The notes beneath the pieces are model-generated. The model was not told the DNA's origin. It saw only the letters and a program-made list of their open reading frames with translations, and made no database searches. The position numbers were made by a program, and so were the translations under genes. A stretch of 64,000 nucleotides of DNA. It comes from Leifsonia sp. ku-ls. Lineage in GTDB: Bacteria > Actinomycetota > Actinomycetes > Actinomycetales > Microbacteriaceae. The stretch is taken from assembly GCA_003367665.1 (NCBI GenBank), contig QKXI01000005.1:241047-305046 (forward strand), read 5' to 3'. Positions 32,561-41,495 of the stretch are shown here, in pieces; position 1 is the first letter of the stretch, and each line of letters begins with the position of its first letter.

Positions 32561-33619
32561 CTAGCGGGCGGGAGGCGCCGGCGGCGCGGTGCTCGATCGC
32601 ACCACGAGCCGCGTCGCCATGACCGACGAGCGCACGGGCTCCGGGCGCGCCTCGATCTCGGCGATCAGCAGCTCGACGGCACGGCGGCCGATCGCTTCGA
32701 ACTCCTGGTGGATGGTGGTGAGCGGCGGCCAGAAGGAGTCCGACTCCGCCATGTCGTCGAACCCGACCACGCTGACATCCTCCGGCACCCGGCGGCCGGC
32801 CTCGTGAAGGGCGCGGAGCACGCCGAGCGCCATCTGGTCGTTGGCGGCGAAGACGGCGGTGATCTCGGGACGCGCCGCGATCTCCCGGCCGTGGCGGTAG
32901 CCCGCGGCGGTTGACCAGTCGCCGGGCAGCACGTCGGGCACCGGCGCGCCCGCCTCCTCCAGCGTCCGCCGCCACGAGGCCTCCCGGCGGCCCGCCGAGT
33001 ACGACTCGGCCGGGCCGGAGATGTGCCAGACCGTGCGGTGGCCGAGGTCGAGCAGGTGCTGGGTCGCCTGCCGCGCGCCCTCGGCCTGGTCGGTGTCGAC
33101 CTGCGGGTAGTCCGAGCGCTCGGTGGAGTCGACCACCACGACCGAGAGGCCCGGCGGCAGTTCGACGTCGGCGCGGTCGATGATGTGCGCCTCGATGACG
33201 ACGATGATGCCGTCGACCGCCTGCTCCACCAGGCGGCCCAGCGCGACGCTGACGTCCTGCTGCGTCGGGCGCTCCACGGGGACGACGGTGATCGAGTAGC
33301 CGGCCTTCGCGGCAGAGACGGCGATGGCGTCCAGGGTGCGCATGTTGCCGTAAGAGGAGAGCGTGAACATGACGACGCCGATGTTCCGGAAGCGCCCGGA
33401 GCGCAGCGCGCGGGCCGCGCGGTTGGGCCGGTAGCCGAGCGCCTGCATGGACGCGAGCACGCGCTGACGGGTGGACTCCTCCACGTTGCTGAGGCCGTTC
33501 GCGACGCGGGAGACCGTCTGCGTCGACACCCCGGCGTGCGCGGCGACGTCGCCGAGCGAGGGGCCGCGCTTCCGCGTCGCCGAGCGGGCGGACGGGCTGT
33601 CGGCGAGGGACTCGGTCAT
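32561..33619 (-). CDS. LacI-family repressor of sugar operon
   Basis: This 352-residue LacI-type regulator has an N-terminal helix-turn-helix (SLGDVAAHAGVSTQTVSRVANGLSNV) and hinge near residue 65 (YRPNRAARALRSG). The periplasmic-binding-protein-like sensor domain covers about 70-340 (GVVMFTLSSYGN, VAVFAANDQMALGVLRAL). It is divergent from the ABC operon beginning at 33735, and two 16-base operators lie between the genes, so it represses the operon and itself until a galactoside is present. The ATG at 33619 gives the family start; an upstream extension lacks conservation. The inducer is not known. Confidence 0.92.
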   Translation of the reverse strand: MTESLADSPSARSATRKRGPSLGDVAAHAGVSTQTVSRVANGLSNVEESTRQRVLASMQALGYRPNRAARALRSGRFRNIGVVMFTLSSYGNMRTLDAIAVSAAKAGYSITVVPVERPTQQDVSVALGRLVEQAVDGIIVVIEAHIIDRADVELPPGLSVVVVDSTERSDYPQVDTDQAEGARQATQHLLDLGHRTVWHISGPAESYSAGRREASWRRTLEEAGAPVPDVLPGDWSTAAGYRHGREIAARPEITAVFAANDQMALGVLRALHEAGRRVPEDVSVVGFDDMAESDSFWPPLTTIHQEFEAIGRRAVELLIAEIEARPEPVRSSVMATRLVVRSSTAPPAPPAR

Positions 33620-33655
33620 GGTCTCCACATCTCGTCTGCAACACGACCTTGCGTC

Positions 33656-33705
33656 ATGTTGACGTGAACATGCTAGAGTAGCCGCCACGATGTTGACGTA
33701 AACAT
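33656..33705. promoter_or_regulatory. Twin LacI-type operators
   Basis: ATGTTGACGTGAACAT (33656-33671) and ATGTTGACGTAAACAT (33690-33705) are near-palindromes with ATGTT/AACAT arms, 34 bases centre to centre. They lie between the divergent LacI gene and the first permease. The paired geometry suits tetramer bridging or cooperative repression. Confidence 0.8.
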
Positions 33706-33734
33706 CGCTCACCGATTCCGAACTCTGGAAAGAC

Positions 33735-34670
33735 ATGACAACGACGTCCCTCTCGCGGGCCGGCACGGCCACCGGACCGACGCGCCCCGCCCGCAGCCGG
33801 CGCACCCGCCGCGACTGGCGCGGCTGGGCCTTCGTCGCACCGTTCATGGTCGTCTTCGCGGCGATGATCGTCGCGCCGGTGGTGTACGCGCTCTACCTCA
33901 GCCTCTTCCGCCAGCAGCTCATCGGCGGCAACGCGTTCGTCGGCTTGCAGAACTACCTGGCCGTGCTGCAGGACGACAAGTTCTGGGCCTCCCTCGGCCG
34001 GGTGAGCATCTTCCTGGTCGTGCAGGTGCCGATCATGCTCGCGCTGTCGCTCGTCGCCGCGCTGGCGCTCGACAGCGCGCGGCTGCACGGAGCCGGGTTC
34101 TTCCGGATCGCGCTGTTCCTGCCGTATGCGGTGCCCGGCGTGGTCGCCGCGCTGATCTGGGGCTTCATCTACGGCGACCAGTTCGGGCTGACCGCGAGCC
34201 TCAATCACCTGCTCGGCACCGGCCTCCAGCCGCTGAGCGGGCCGTGGGTGCTCGCGTCCATCGGCAACATCGTCACGTGGGAGTTCATGGGCTACAACAT
34301 GCTCATCTTCTACGCGGCGCTGCGCGTCATCCCCACCGAACTGTACGAGGCGGCGGAGATCGACGGCGCCGGCGCATTCCGCACGGTGTTCAGCATCAAG
34401 CTGCCGGCGATCCGCGGTGCACTGGTGATCGCGACGATCTTCTCCATCATCGGCAGCTTCCAGCTGTTCAACGAGCCCAACCTGCTCAAGCAGCTCGCGC
34501 CCAACGCGATCAGCAGCTACTTCACGCCGAACATGTACGCCTACAACCTCTCGTTCGCCGGGCAGCAGTTCAACTATGCCGCGACCGTCGCGATCGTGAT
34601 GGGCGTCGTCACGGCCGTCATCGCCTACGTCGTGCAGCTGCGCGGCACCCGGAAGGAGGCCCGCCGATGA
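33735..34670 (+). CDS. Sugar ABC transporter permease (first)
   Basis: This 311-residue permease has six membrane helices and the inner-membrane EAA loop (YEAAEIDGAGAFRTVFSIKLP, about residue 211) that contacts the ATPase. It is of the MalF/LacF type. Its ATG is preceded by a weak site and lies 29 bases downstream of an operator, so the 5' end is short. Its stop overlaps the next start (ATGA). With the second permease and binding protein it imports an oligosaccharide, and the GH35 gene suggests a beta-galactoside. No ATPase gene is present in the operon. Confidence 0.93.
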   Translation: MTTTSLSRAGTATGPTRPARSRRTRRDWRGWAFVAPFMVVFAAMIVAPVVYALYLSLFRQQLIGGNAFVGLQNYLAVLQDDKFWASLGRVSIFLVVQVPIMLALSLVAALALDSARLHGAGFFRIALFLPYAVPGVVAALIWGFIYGDQFGLTASLNHLLGTGLQPLSGPWVLASIGNIVTWEFMGYNMLIFYAALRVIPTELYEAAEIDGAGAFRTVFSIKLPAIRGALVIATIFSIIGSFQLFNEPNLLKQLAPNAISSYFTPNMYAYNLSFAGQQFNYAATVAIVMGVVTAVIAYVVQLRGTRKEARR

Positions 34671-35608
34671 CCACGCTCACCGAGAGCCCCGTGAAGCGCG
34701 GCCGCACCCGCAAGGCGCCCTCCCGCGCCGCCGCCCGCAGCAGGGACGGCGCCGCGTCCGGCCGTCGCATCCGCAAGTCGCCGGTGCTGACGATCGTGAT
34801 GGTGCTGTTCGTCCTCTACTCCTTCGTGCCGCTGGTCTGGCTGCTGATCAACGCGACGAAGAGCCAGCCCGACCTGTACTCGTCGTTCGGGCTGTGGTTC
34901 GGCAAGGACTTCGACCTGTTCCAGAACATCGTCGACACCTTCACCTACCGCGGCGGCATCTTCGTCCAGTGGCTCGGAAACACGCTGCTGTACGTGGTGG
35001 TCGGGGCCGGCGGGGCCACGCTGCTCGCCACGGTCGCCGGCTACGGGCTGGCGAAGTACGACTTCCCCGGCAAGCGCGCCGTCTTCGCGATCGTGCTCGG
35101 CGCGATCGCGGTTCCCGGGACGGCGCTCGCGGTGCCGACGTTCCTCATGTTCAGCCAGGCCGGCCTGACCAACACGCCGTGGGCGATCATCCTGCCCTCC
35201 CTGATCAGCCCGTTCGGCCTCTACCTGATCTGGACCTACGCGACGGAGGCCGTGCCGACCGAGCTGCTGGAGGCGGCGCGGATGGACGGCGCGGGCGAGT
35301 TCCGCACCTTCTTCACCATCTCGCTCCGCCTCCTCGCCCCGGGGATCGTCACGGTCGCGCTGTTCGCGATCGTCGCCACCTGGAACAACTACTTCCTGCC
35401 GCTCATCATGCTGAGCGATCCGACCTGGTACCCCCTCACGGTCGGCCTCAGCCAGTGGAGCGCGCAGGCGACCGGGGTCGGCGCCCAGCCGATCTTCAAC
35501 CTCGTGATCACCGGATCGCTCATCACGATCGTGCCGATCGTGGCGGCGTTCCTGGTGCTCCAGCGCTACTGGCAGTCGGGCCTGGCCGCCGGCAGCGTCA
35601 AGCAGTGA
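34667..35608 (+). CDS. Sugar ABC transporter permease (second)
   Basis: This 313-residue permease of the MalG/LacG type has a basic N-terminal tail of about 40 residues and six helices. The EAA loop (LEAARMDGAGEFRTFFTISL) occurs at about 200. The start overlaps the previous stop by four bases. With its partner it forms the membrane channel for the sugar released by the binding protein. The next gene starts 53 bases after its stop. The sugar is not encoded in the permease, and specificity rests on the binding protein and GH35. Confidence 0.93.
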   Translation: MTTLTESPVKRGRTRKAPSRAAARSRDGAASGRRIRKSPVLTIVMVLFVLYSFVPLVWLLINATKSQPDLYSSFGLWFGKDFDLFQNIVDTFTYRGGIFVQWLGNTLLYVVVGAGGATLLATVAGYGLAKYDFPGKRAVFAIVLGAIAVPGTALAVPTFLMFSQAGLTNTPWAIILPSLISPFGLYLIWTYATEAVPTELLEAARMDGAGEFRTFFTISLRLLAPGIVTVALFAIVATWNNYFLPLIMLSDPTWYPLTVGLSQWSAQATGVGAQPIFNLVITGSLITIVPIVAAFLVLQRYWQSGLAAGSVKQ

Positions 35609-35660
35609 CACCCCCTCCGCACCCGCAGTCCCATTCCACGAAGAAGTGAAAGGAAGCCTC

Positions 35661-37007
35661 ATGAAGCGCACCCTCACGTCCCGGCGCCTCGTCCGGGCCG
35701 TCACCGCCGCGGTGGTCGGCACCATCGCCGCCGCCACCCTCGCCGCCTGCTCCGGCGGCAGCTCCTCCGGCGGCGGCAGCGCCTCCGACATCGACGAGGC
35801 CCTCAAGCAGGGCGGCACCATCACCTACTGGTCGTGGACGCCGTCGGCCGAGGCGCAGGTCGCCGCGTTCGAGAAGCAGTACCCGAAGGTGAAGGTCAAG
35901 CTGGTGAACGCCGGCACCAACACCACCGAGTACACCAAGCTGCAGAACGCCATCAAGGCAGGGTCCGGCGCGCCCGACGTCGCGCAGGTCGAGTACTACG
36001 CCATCCCCCAGTTCGCGCTGTCGGACGCACTGGTCGACCTGAAGCAGTACGGCTTCGACAAGCTCAAGGACGACTACACGCCCGGCCCGTGGGGCTCGGT
36101 CAACGTCGGCGGCAAGCTCGTCGGCCTCCCGCAGGACTCCGGCCCCATGGCGATGTTCTACAACAAGACCCTCTTCGACAAGTACGGCATCGCGGTGCCG
36201 AAGACGTGGGACGAGTACGTCGCCGCCGCCCAGAAGCTGCACGCGGCCGACCCGAACGCCTACATCACGAGCGACTCGGGCGACTCCGGCTTCACCACCT
36301 CGATGATCTGGCAGGCGGGTGGCCGCCCGTTCAGCGTCGACGGCACCAAGGTGTCGATCGACCTGCAGGACGAGGGCACCAAGAAGTGGACCGCGACCTG
36401 GGACAAGCTGGTCGAGGGCAAGCTGCTCTCCAGCGTCCCCGGGTGGAGCGACGACTGGTTCAAGGCGCTGGGCAACGGCTCCATCGCCACCCTCGTCACC
36501 GGCGCCTGGATGCCGGGCGTGCTGGAGTCGTCGGTGAAGGACGGCTCCGGTCAGTGGCGCGTCGCCCCCATCCCGACCTACGACGGGACGCCCGCCAACG
36601 CCGAGAACGGCGGAGGCGGCCAGGTCGTGCTGAAGCAGAGCAAGAACCAGGCGCTCGCGGCCGGCTTCCTGAAGTGGCTCAACAACGACGAGGAGAGCAT
36701 CAAGGTCTTCCTGAAGTCCGGCGGCTTCCCCTCGACCACGAAGGACCTGAACTCGTCCGACTTCCTCGCCACCGCCCCGGACTACTTCGGCGGCCAGAAG
36801 ATCAACGAGGTGCTGGTGGACGGCGCCAAGAACGTGTCGAGCGGATGGCACTACCTGCCGTTCCAGGTCTACGCGAACAGCATCTACGGCGACACCGTCG
36901 GCCAGTCGTACACGTCGAACTCCAGCCTGAACCCGGGCCTCCAGGCCTGGCAGAAGGCGCTGGTCGAGTACGGCAACCAGCAGGGCTTCACCGTCACCGG
37001 CAAGTAG
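35661..37007 (+). CDS. Sugar-binding lipoprotein of ABC transporter
   Basis: This 448-residue extracellular solute-binding protein (family 1) has a signal peptide with lipobox ATLAAC, a Ser/Gly linker, and a typical start (GGTITYWSWTPSAEAQVAAF). It captures the sugar outside the membrane and presents it to the permeases. GAAAGGAAG precedes the ATG. A strong hairpin follows its stop before the GH35 gene. Aromatic residues such as WQAGG and WSDDWF probably stack on sugar rings. Its ligand is unknown but predicted from the GH35 gene to be a beta-galactoside. Confidence 0.93.
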   Translation: MKRTLTSRRLVRAVTAAVVGTIAAATLAACSGGSSSGGGSASDIDEALKQGGTITYWSWTPSAEAQVAAFEKQYPKVKVKLVNAGTNTTEYTKLQNAIKAGSGAPDVAQVEYYAIPQFALSDALVDLKQYGFDKLKDDYTPGPWGSVNVGGKLVGLPQDSGPMAMFYNKTLFDKYGIAVPKTWDEYVAAAQKLHAADPNAYITSDSGDSGFTTSMIWQAGGRPFSVDGTKVSIDLQDEGTKKWTATWDKLVEGKLLSSVPGWSDDWFKALGNGSIATLVTGAWMPGVLESSVKDGSGQWRVAPIPTYDGTPANAENGGGGQVVLKQSKNQALAAGFLKWLNNDEESIKVFLKSGGFPSTTKDLNSSDFLATAPDYFGGQKINEVLVDGAKNVSSGWHYLPFQVYANSIYGDTVGQSYTSNSSLNPGLQAWQKALVEYGNQQGFTVTGK

Positions 37008-37015
37008 CCGGACCC

Positions 37016-37046
37016 GCGGCCGGCCGCGCGCGTCGCGGCCGGCCGC
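37016..37046 (+). terminator. Intercistronic hairpin after binding-protein gene
   Basis: Two copies of the palindrome GCGGCCGGCCGC (37016-37027 and 37035-37046) separated by seven bases pair as a 12-bp stem. It lies nine bases beyond the binding-protein stop and inside the operon. It probably stabilises the 5' message or partly terminates, raising binding-protein yield. Confidence 0.7.
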
Positions 37047-37070
37047 CCCATCGACCTCACCAGGAGAACC

Positions 37071-38831
37071 ATGACCACGTTCGAGATCGCGGGAGACGAC
37101 TTCGTCCTCGACGGCGAGCCGTTCCGCATCCTCTCGGGAGCTATCCACTACTTCCGGGTGCACCCCGACGACTGGGCGGACCGCATCCACAAGGCGCGCC
37201 TGATGGGGTTGAACACGATCGAGACGTACGTGCCGTGGAACGCGCACGAGCCCCGCGAGGGCGAGTGGCGCGCCGACGGGCCGCTCGACCTGGAGCGCTT
37301 CCTCCGCACGATCGCCGACGAGGGGATGCACGCCATCGTCCGCCCCGGCCCGTACATCTGCGCGGAGTGGGACAACGGCGGCCTTCCGGCATGGCTGTTC
37401 ACCGACCCGGCCGTCGGCATCCGGCGCTCCGAGCCGAAGTTCGTCGCGGCCCTGACGCGGTACCTGCGCAACGTGCTCGACATCGTCCGGCCGCTGCAGG
37501 TCACCGAGGGCGGACCGGTCCTCCTGGTGCAGGTGGAGAACGAGTACGGCGCGTACGGCGACGACAAGGACTACCTGCGCCAGCTCGTCGACGTGATCCG
37601 GGGCGCCGGGATCGCGGTGCCGCTGACGACCGTCGACCAGCCCCAGGACGACATGCTCGAGAACGGCTCGCTGCCCGGGCTGCTCAAGACCGGGTCCTTC
37701 GGCTCACGCTCGCGCGAGCGGCTGGCGACGCTGCGCCGGCACCAGCCGACCGGTCCGCTGATGTGCTCGGAGTTCTGGGACGGGTGGTTCGACAGCTGGG
37801 GCGGCCACCACCACACCACGCCGGTGGCGGAGTCGGCGGCCGAGCTCGACGAGCTGCTGGCGCTCGGCGCCTCCGTGAACCTGTACATGTTCCACGGCGG
37901 CACCAACTTCGGCTTCACCAACGGCGCCAACGACAAGGGCGTCTACCAGCCGATCGTCACCAGCTACGACTACGACGCCCCGCTCGACGAGGCGGGGGAG
38001 CCGACGGAGAAGTTCTGGGCCTTCCGCGATGTGATCGCGAAGTACGCTCCCGTCCCGGAGTACGAGACCGTCGCCGCGGCGGCCGCTCCCGCCTTCTCGG
38101 TGCCGTTCGAGGCCGCGGTTCCGCTCTGGTCCGTCACGGACCGCCTCGGCGAGTGGACCCACTCCGACACGCTTCCCAGCTTCGACGAGCTCGGCCACTA
38201 CTCCGGGCTCGGCGTCTACCGCACCGAGATCGACACGGCGGAGCCGGCGGTGCTGGAGTTCGGTGAGGTCCGCGACCGCGCCTACGTGTCCGTCGAGGGC
38301 CGCCGCGTCGGTGTGCTGGCCCGCGACCACCACGACTCGGCGATCGCCCTCTCCCCCGGCCGCGGCACCCTCACCGTGCTGGTGGAGGACCAGGGCCGGG
38401 TCGACTACGGCCCGCGCATCGGCGAGCCGAAGGGCCTCGTCGGGCCGGTGCAACTCAACGGCGAGGAGCTGCGGCGCTGGAGCGCGCTCCCGCTGGAGCT
38501 CTCCGACCTCGGGCCGGTGCGCGAGGCGCTCGACGCCGCCTCCGGCACGCCCGAGCGACTGGCCGGGCCGGTCTTCGCCCGCGCCGTCTTCGACCTCGAC
38601 GAGCCCGCCACCCTCTTCCTCGACACGACGGGATGGGGGAAGGGCGTCGCCTGGCTCAACGGCTTCAACCTCGGCCGCTACTGGACGCGTGGACCGCAGG
38701 AGACGCTCCACGTGCCGCGCGGCGTGGTCCGCGCCGGCCGCAACGAGCTCATCGTGCTCGAACTGGAGTCGGCCGCGGAGGCCGTCGCCGCCTTCGTGCC
38801 GGAGCCGCGGCTCGGTCACACGGAGGTGTGA
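37071..38831 (+). CDS. GH35 beta-galactosidase
   Basis: This 586-residue glycoside hydrolase family 35 enzyme has a TIM barrel with GAIHYFRVHPDDWADRIHKARLMG split over residues about 23-46, PWNAHEP, and RPGPYICAEWDNGG. The catalytic acid/base Glu lies in VQVENEYG (about 158) and the nucleophile Glu in MCSEFWDGWFD (about 233). YMFHGGTNFGF is a family signature. Beta-sandwich jelly-roll domains follow, with LNGFNLGRYW. It lacks a signal peptide, so it hydrolyses terminal beta-galactose from imported oligosaccharides. CAGGAGAA precedes the ATG. It is the last gene of the LacI-controlled operon. Confidence 0.95.
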   Translation: MTTFEIAGDDFVLDGEPFRILSGAIHYFRVHPDDWADRIHKARLMGLNTIETYVPWNAHEPREGEWRADGPLDLERFLRTIADEGMHAIVRPGPYICAEWDNGGLPAWLFTDPAVGIRRSEPKFVAALTRYLRNVLDIVRPLQVTEGGPVLLVQVENEYGAYGDDKDYLRQLVDVIRGAGIAVPLTTVDQPQDDMLENGSLPGLLKTGSFGSRSRERLATLRRHQPTGPLMCSEFWDGWFDSWGGHHHTTPVAESAAELDELLALGASVNLYMFHGGTNFGFTNGANDKGVYQPIVTSYDYDAPLDEAGEPTEKFWAFRDVIAKYAPVPEYETVAAAAAPAFSVPFEAAVPLWSVTDRLGEWTHSDTLPSFDELGHYSGLGVYRTEIDTAEPAVLEFGEVRDRAYVSVEGRRVGVLARDHHDSAIALSPGRGTLTVLVEDQGRVDYGPRIGEPKGLVGPVQLNGEELRRWSALPLELSDLGPVREALDAASGTPERLAGPVFARAVFDLDEPATLFLDTTGWGKGVAWLNGFNLGRYWTRGPQETLHVPRGVVRAGRNELIVLELESAAEAVAAFVPEPRLGHTEV

Positions 38832-38844
38832 GCGGCGGCGGGTC

Positions 38845-39609
38845 TCACTCGACCGCGTCGCCGACCGTCGCCACCGGGCGCTCCCACGACGGCCGCGCAC
38901 GGCGGCTCAGCACCGCGACGCACACCACGATCGCGGTGAACAGCACGAGGCTGACCGGCCCCGTGCCGAGCGCCAAGCCGCCGCGGGCGTGCGAGACCGC
39001 GAGGCCGTCCGCGATGGACGCGCCGAACGGCCGGGTCATGACGTAAGCGGTCCAGAACGCGCCCGTGGCGCCAAGACCCCACCAGCGGTAGGCGATGCCC
39101 GGCAGCGCGAACAGCACGCCGAAGACCGCCGCTGACGCGAAGTAGCCGAGACCGAAGGTCGTCGCCGTCAGGTCGCCCAGCGCCGTGCCCAGCGCGAACG
39201 TGGCCAGCACCGCGCACCAGTAGAACACCGACCGCACGGGGGTGTCGATGCGGTGCACCGACAGCGTCCGCTGGGTGGCGAACCACAGCACGAACACGAC
39301 GGCCAGCGCCACGGCGAACACGATCGTGGAGACGAGGTACGGGACGCCGAGCTCGACGTGCAGCACGTCCGCCACCATCGTGCCGAACACCGCGACCATG
39401 AGCACGGCCGCCCAGTACACCCACGGGATGTAGCGTCGAACCGCGAACTGCAGCCCGAGCGCCGCGGCGAAGACGACGAACGCGCCGCCGACCGCCACCA
39501 CGGGGTCGATCGTCTTCACCAGGAAGTCGGACGCGGTCTCGCCCATCGCCGTCGTCAGCAGCTTGGTCACCCAGAACAGGGCGGTGACGGCGGGGACGGT
39601 GTTGCGCAT
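38845..39609 (-). CDS. COG4705-like integral membrane protein
   Basis: This 254-residue protein has seven or eight helices and resembles the COG4705 family: PAVTALFWVTKLLTTAMGETASDFLV is split over residues about 5-30, then DPVVAVGGAFVVF, ATFALGTALGDLTATTFGLGY, GIAYRWWGL and VMTRPFGASIADGL. The repeated motif G(E/D)xx(A)(S/T)D occurs twice, indicating an internal duplication. It is of unknown function; relatives often occur near stress or metal genes. It is convergent with the GH35 gene, 13 bases apart. The ATG at 39609 is the family-length start; upstream frame lacks a ribosome site. Confidence 0.82.
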   Translation of the reverse strand: MRNTVPAVTALFWVTKLLTTAMGETASDFLVKTIDPVVAVGGAFVVFAAALGLQFAVRRYIPWVYWAAVLMVAVFGTMVADVLHVELGVPYLVSTIVFAVALAVVFVLWFATQRTLSVHRIDTPVRSVFYWCAVLATFALGTALGDLTATTFGLGYFASAAVFGVLFALPGIAYRWWGLGATGAFWTAYVMTRPFGASIADGLAVSHARGGLALGTGPVSLVLFTAIVVCVAVLSRRARPSWERPVATVGDAVE

Positions 39610-39763
39610 CGTCCCAGCATCCCGGATGCCCCGCGCGCCGCGCTGGGTGATCGACAGGAACGGCTGAGAGGCCTCAGAGGAACGCGCACCGTGCGAGCGG
39701 GTACCCTCGCCAGGGGACGCGGCGCGACGCCGACGTGCTCGCCACATCCGAGGAGCAGTGACC

Positions 39764-41149
39764 ATGCGCAGAAGCGACCTCCCCGACGGCTTCGTGCTCG
39801 GGACCGCCACCGCGGCGTACCAGATCGAGGGCGCCACCCACGAGGGCGGGCGGGGCGAGAGCATCTGGGACGCGTTCGCCCGCGTGCCCGGCGCCATCGC
39901 CGACGGCAGCACGGCCGACGTGGCCGACGACCACTACCACCGCTACGCCGAGGACGTCGCGCTCATGGCCGACCTCGGCTTCGACGCGTACCGGTTCTCG
40001 ATCGCCTGGCCGCGCATCCAGCCCGACGGCAGGGGCGGGCCGAACCGGGCGGGCATCGACTTCTACCGGCGGCTCGCGGGAGACCTCCGCGATCGCGGGA
40101 TCACACCGTGGGCGACCCTCTACCACTGGGACCTCCCGCAGGCGCTGGAGGACCGCGGCGGCTGGCTGCAGCGCGACACGGCGCGACGGTTCGCCGACTA
40201 CGCCGAGCTGGTCTCCGAGGCGCTCGGCGATCTGGTGAGCGACTGGATCACGCTCAACGAGCCGTGGTGCTCCGCCTTCCTCGGCTACGCCGCCGGTGTC
40301 CACGCGCCGGGCCGTGCGCTCGGCTCCCGCGCCGCGCACGCCGCGCACCACCTGCTGCTCGGCCACGGCCACGCCCTGGAGGCGCTCCGCGCCACGTCGC
40401 CGTCGGCGCGCGTCGGCACGACGCTCAACCTCTACTCGGTGCAGCCGGCGGGCGACTCCACGGCCGACGCCGACGCGGCGCGCCGCATCGACGGGCTGAG
40501 CAACCGCCTGTTCCTCGACCCGCTGCTGACGGGCTCGTACCCGGCCGACGTGCTCGACGACCTCGGCGAGACCGAGTGGTTCGCGGAGCACGCGACGGAG
40601 GACGACCTCCGCCGCATCTCGGCCCCGATCGACTTCCTCGGCGTCAACTACTACAGCCGCCACACCGTCGCCGCCGGCTCCCGACCGGCGGCGGACGCTC
40701 CGCCGAGCGCCTACCCCGGCAGCGAGCACGTGCGGTTCGTGAGGACGGGAGCGCCGGTGACCCAGATGGGCTGGGAGGTCCACCCGGACGGGATGCTGGA
40801 CGTGCTCCGCCAGGCGAACGCGCTCGCTCCGTCCCTGCCGCTGTACATCACCGAGAACGGCGCCGCCTACCCCGACCGGGTCGACGCGGACGGCCGGATC
40901 GACGACGGCGAGCGCGCCGAGTTCCTGGAGGCGCACCTCGAGGCGGCGCGGGACGCGGTCGACTCCGGCCTACCGCTCAGCGGCTACTTCATCTGGTCGC
41001 TCATCGACAACTGGGAGTGGGCGTTCGGCTTCTCGCGCCGCTTCGGGCTGGTGCACGTCGACTACCGCACGCAGCGGCGCACCCCGAAGCGCAGCGCCGA
41101 CTGGATGGCCGACTTCCTGCGCGACGCGGTGCCCGCCTCCCGCGGCTGA
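39764..41149 (+). CDS. GH1 beta-glucosidase
   Basis: This 461-residue glycoside hydrolase family 1 enzyme (retaining) opens with FVLGTATAAYQIEGA, has the acid/base Glu in LNEPW at about 165, and the nucleophile Glu in ITENG at about 363. The end SLIDNWEWAFGFSRRFGLVHVDY is the family C-terminal signature. It is intracellular with no signal peptide. It splits beta-glucosides or related disaccharides. I chose ATG 39764, eight bases after AGGAG, over GTG 39758. It is divergent from the COG4705 gene and not part of a transporter operon. Confidence 0.95.
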   Translation: MRRSDLPDGFVLGTATAAYQIEGATHEGGRGESIWDAFARVPGAIADGSTADVADDHYHRYAEDVALMADLGFDAYRFSIAWPRIQPDGRGGPNRAGIDFYRRLAGDLRDRGITPWATLYHWDLPQALEDRGGWLQRDTARRFADYAELVSEALGDLVSDWITLNEPWCSAFLGYAAGVHAPGRALGSRAAHAAHHLLLGHGHALEALRATSPSARVGTTLNLYSVQPAGDSTADADAARRIDGLSNRLFLDPLLTGSYPADVLDDLGETEWFAEHATEDDLRRISAPIDFLGVNYYSRHTVAAGSRPAADAPPSAYPGSEHVRFVRTGAPVTQMGWEVHPDGMLDVLRQANALAPSLPLYITENGAAYPDRVDADGRIDDGERAEFLEAHLEAARDAVDSGLPLSGYFIWSLIDNWEWAFGFSRRFGLVHVDYRTQRRTPKRSADWMADFLRDAVPASRG

Positions 41150-41161
41150 TCCGCCCGGCGG

Positions 41162-41416
41162 TCAGGACTGGCCGCGCCCGGTCTTCTGCTGGAGCCGGTC
41201 GATGTGCTCCGACGCCTGCGCCTTCGTCAGGTCGGCGGGGAGCTCTTCTCCGGCCTCCCGGGCGAGCGTGTCGAGGTAGCTGCGCTGGGACGCGGTCATC
41301 GGCTCGTCGCCGGTCACCCACTCCGACGGGTCCTTGCTCGCCGGGTTCGCGTCGTCTTCTCCGCGGGCGCCGAGGACGTCGTCGCCTGGGCCGTTCGTGG
41401 TGTCGCTGTCAGTCAT
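41162..41416 (-). CDS. DUF3072 protein
   Basis: This 84-residue acidic small protein has a disordered start and the DUF3072 core (DPSEWVTGDEPMTASQRSYLDTLAREAGEELP split over residues about 30-60), ending in TKAQASEHIDRLQQKTGRG. The family is common in actinobacteria and unknown in function; the core resembles a SAP-like helical domain. It is convergent with the GH1 gene at 13 bases distance. It is probably monocistronic. The length fits the family. Confidence 0.85.
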   Translation of the reverse strand: MTDSDTTNGPGDDVLGARGEDDANPASKDPSEWVTGDEPMTASQRSYLDTLAREAGEELPADLTKAQASEHIDRLQQKTGRGQS

Positions 41417-41495
41417 GCCGCAGACGGTACGCCGCGGGTCCGACAGAGCGGAGGGGGTTGCGTCGCCGGCACATGGCGCTCGGGGGCGACGACGG

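Noticed and set aside
33620-33847. 76-codon N-terminal extension of the first LacI regulator
   Set aside because: It would read through both operators and the divergent permease start. The family start is at 33619.
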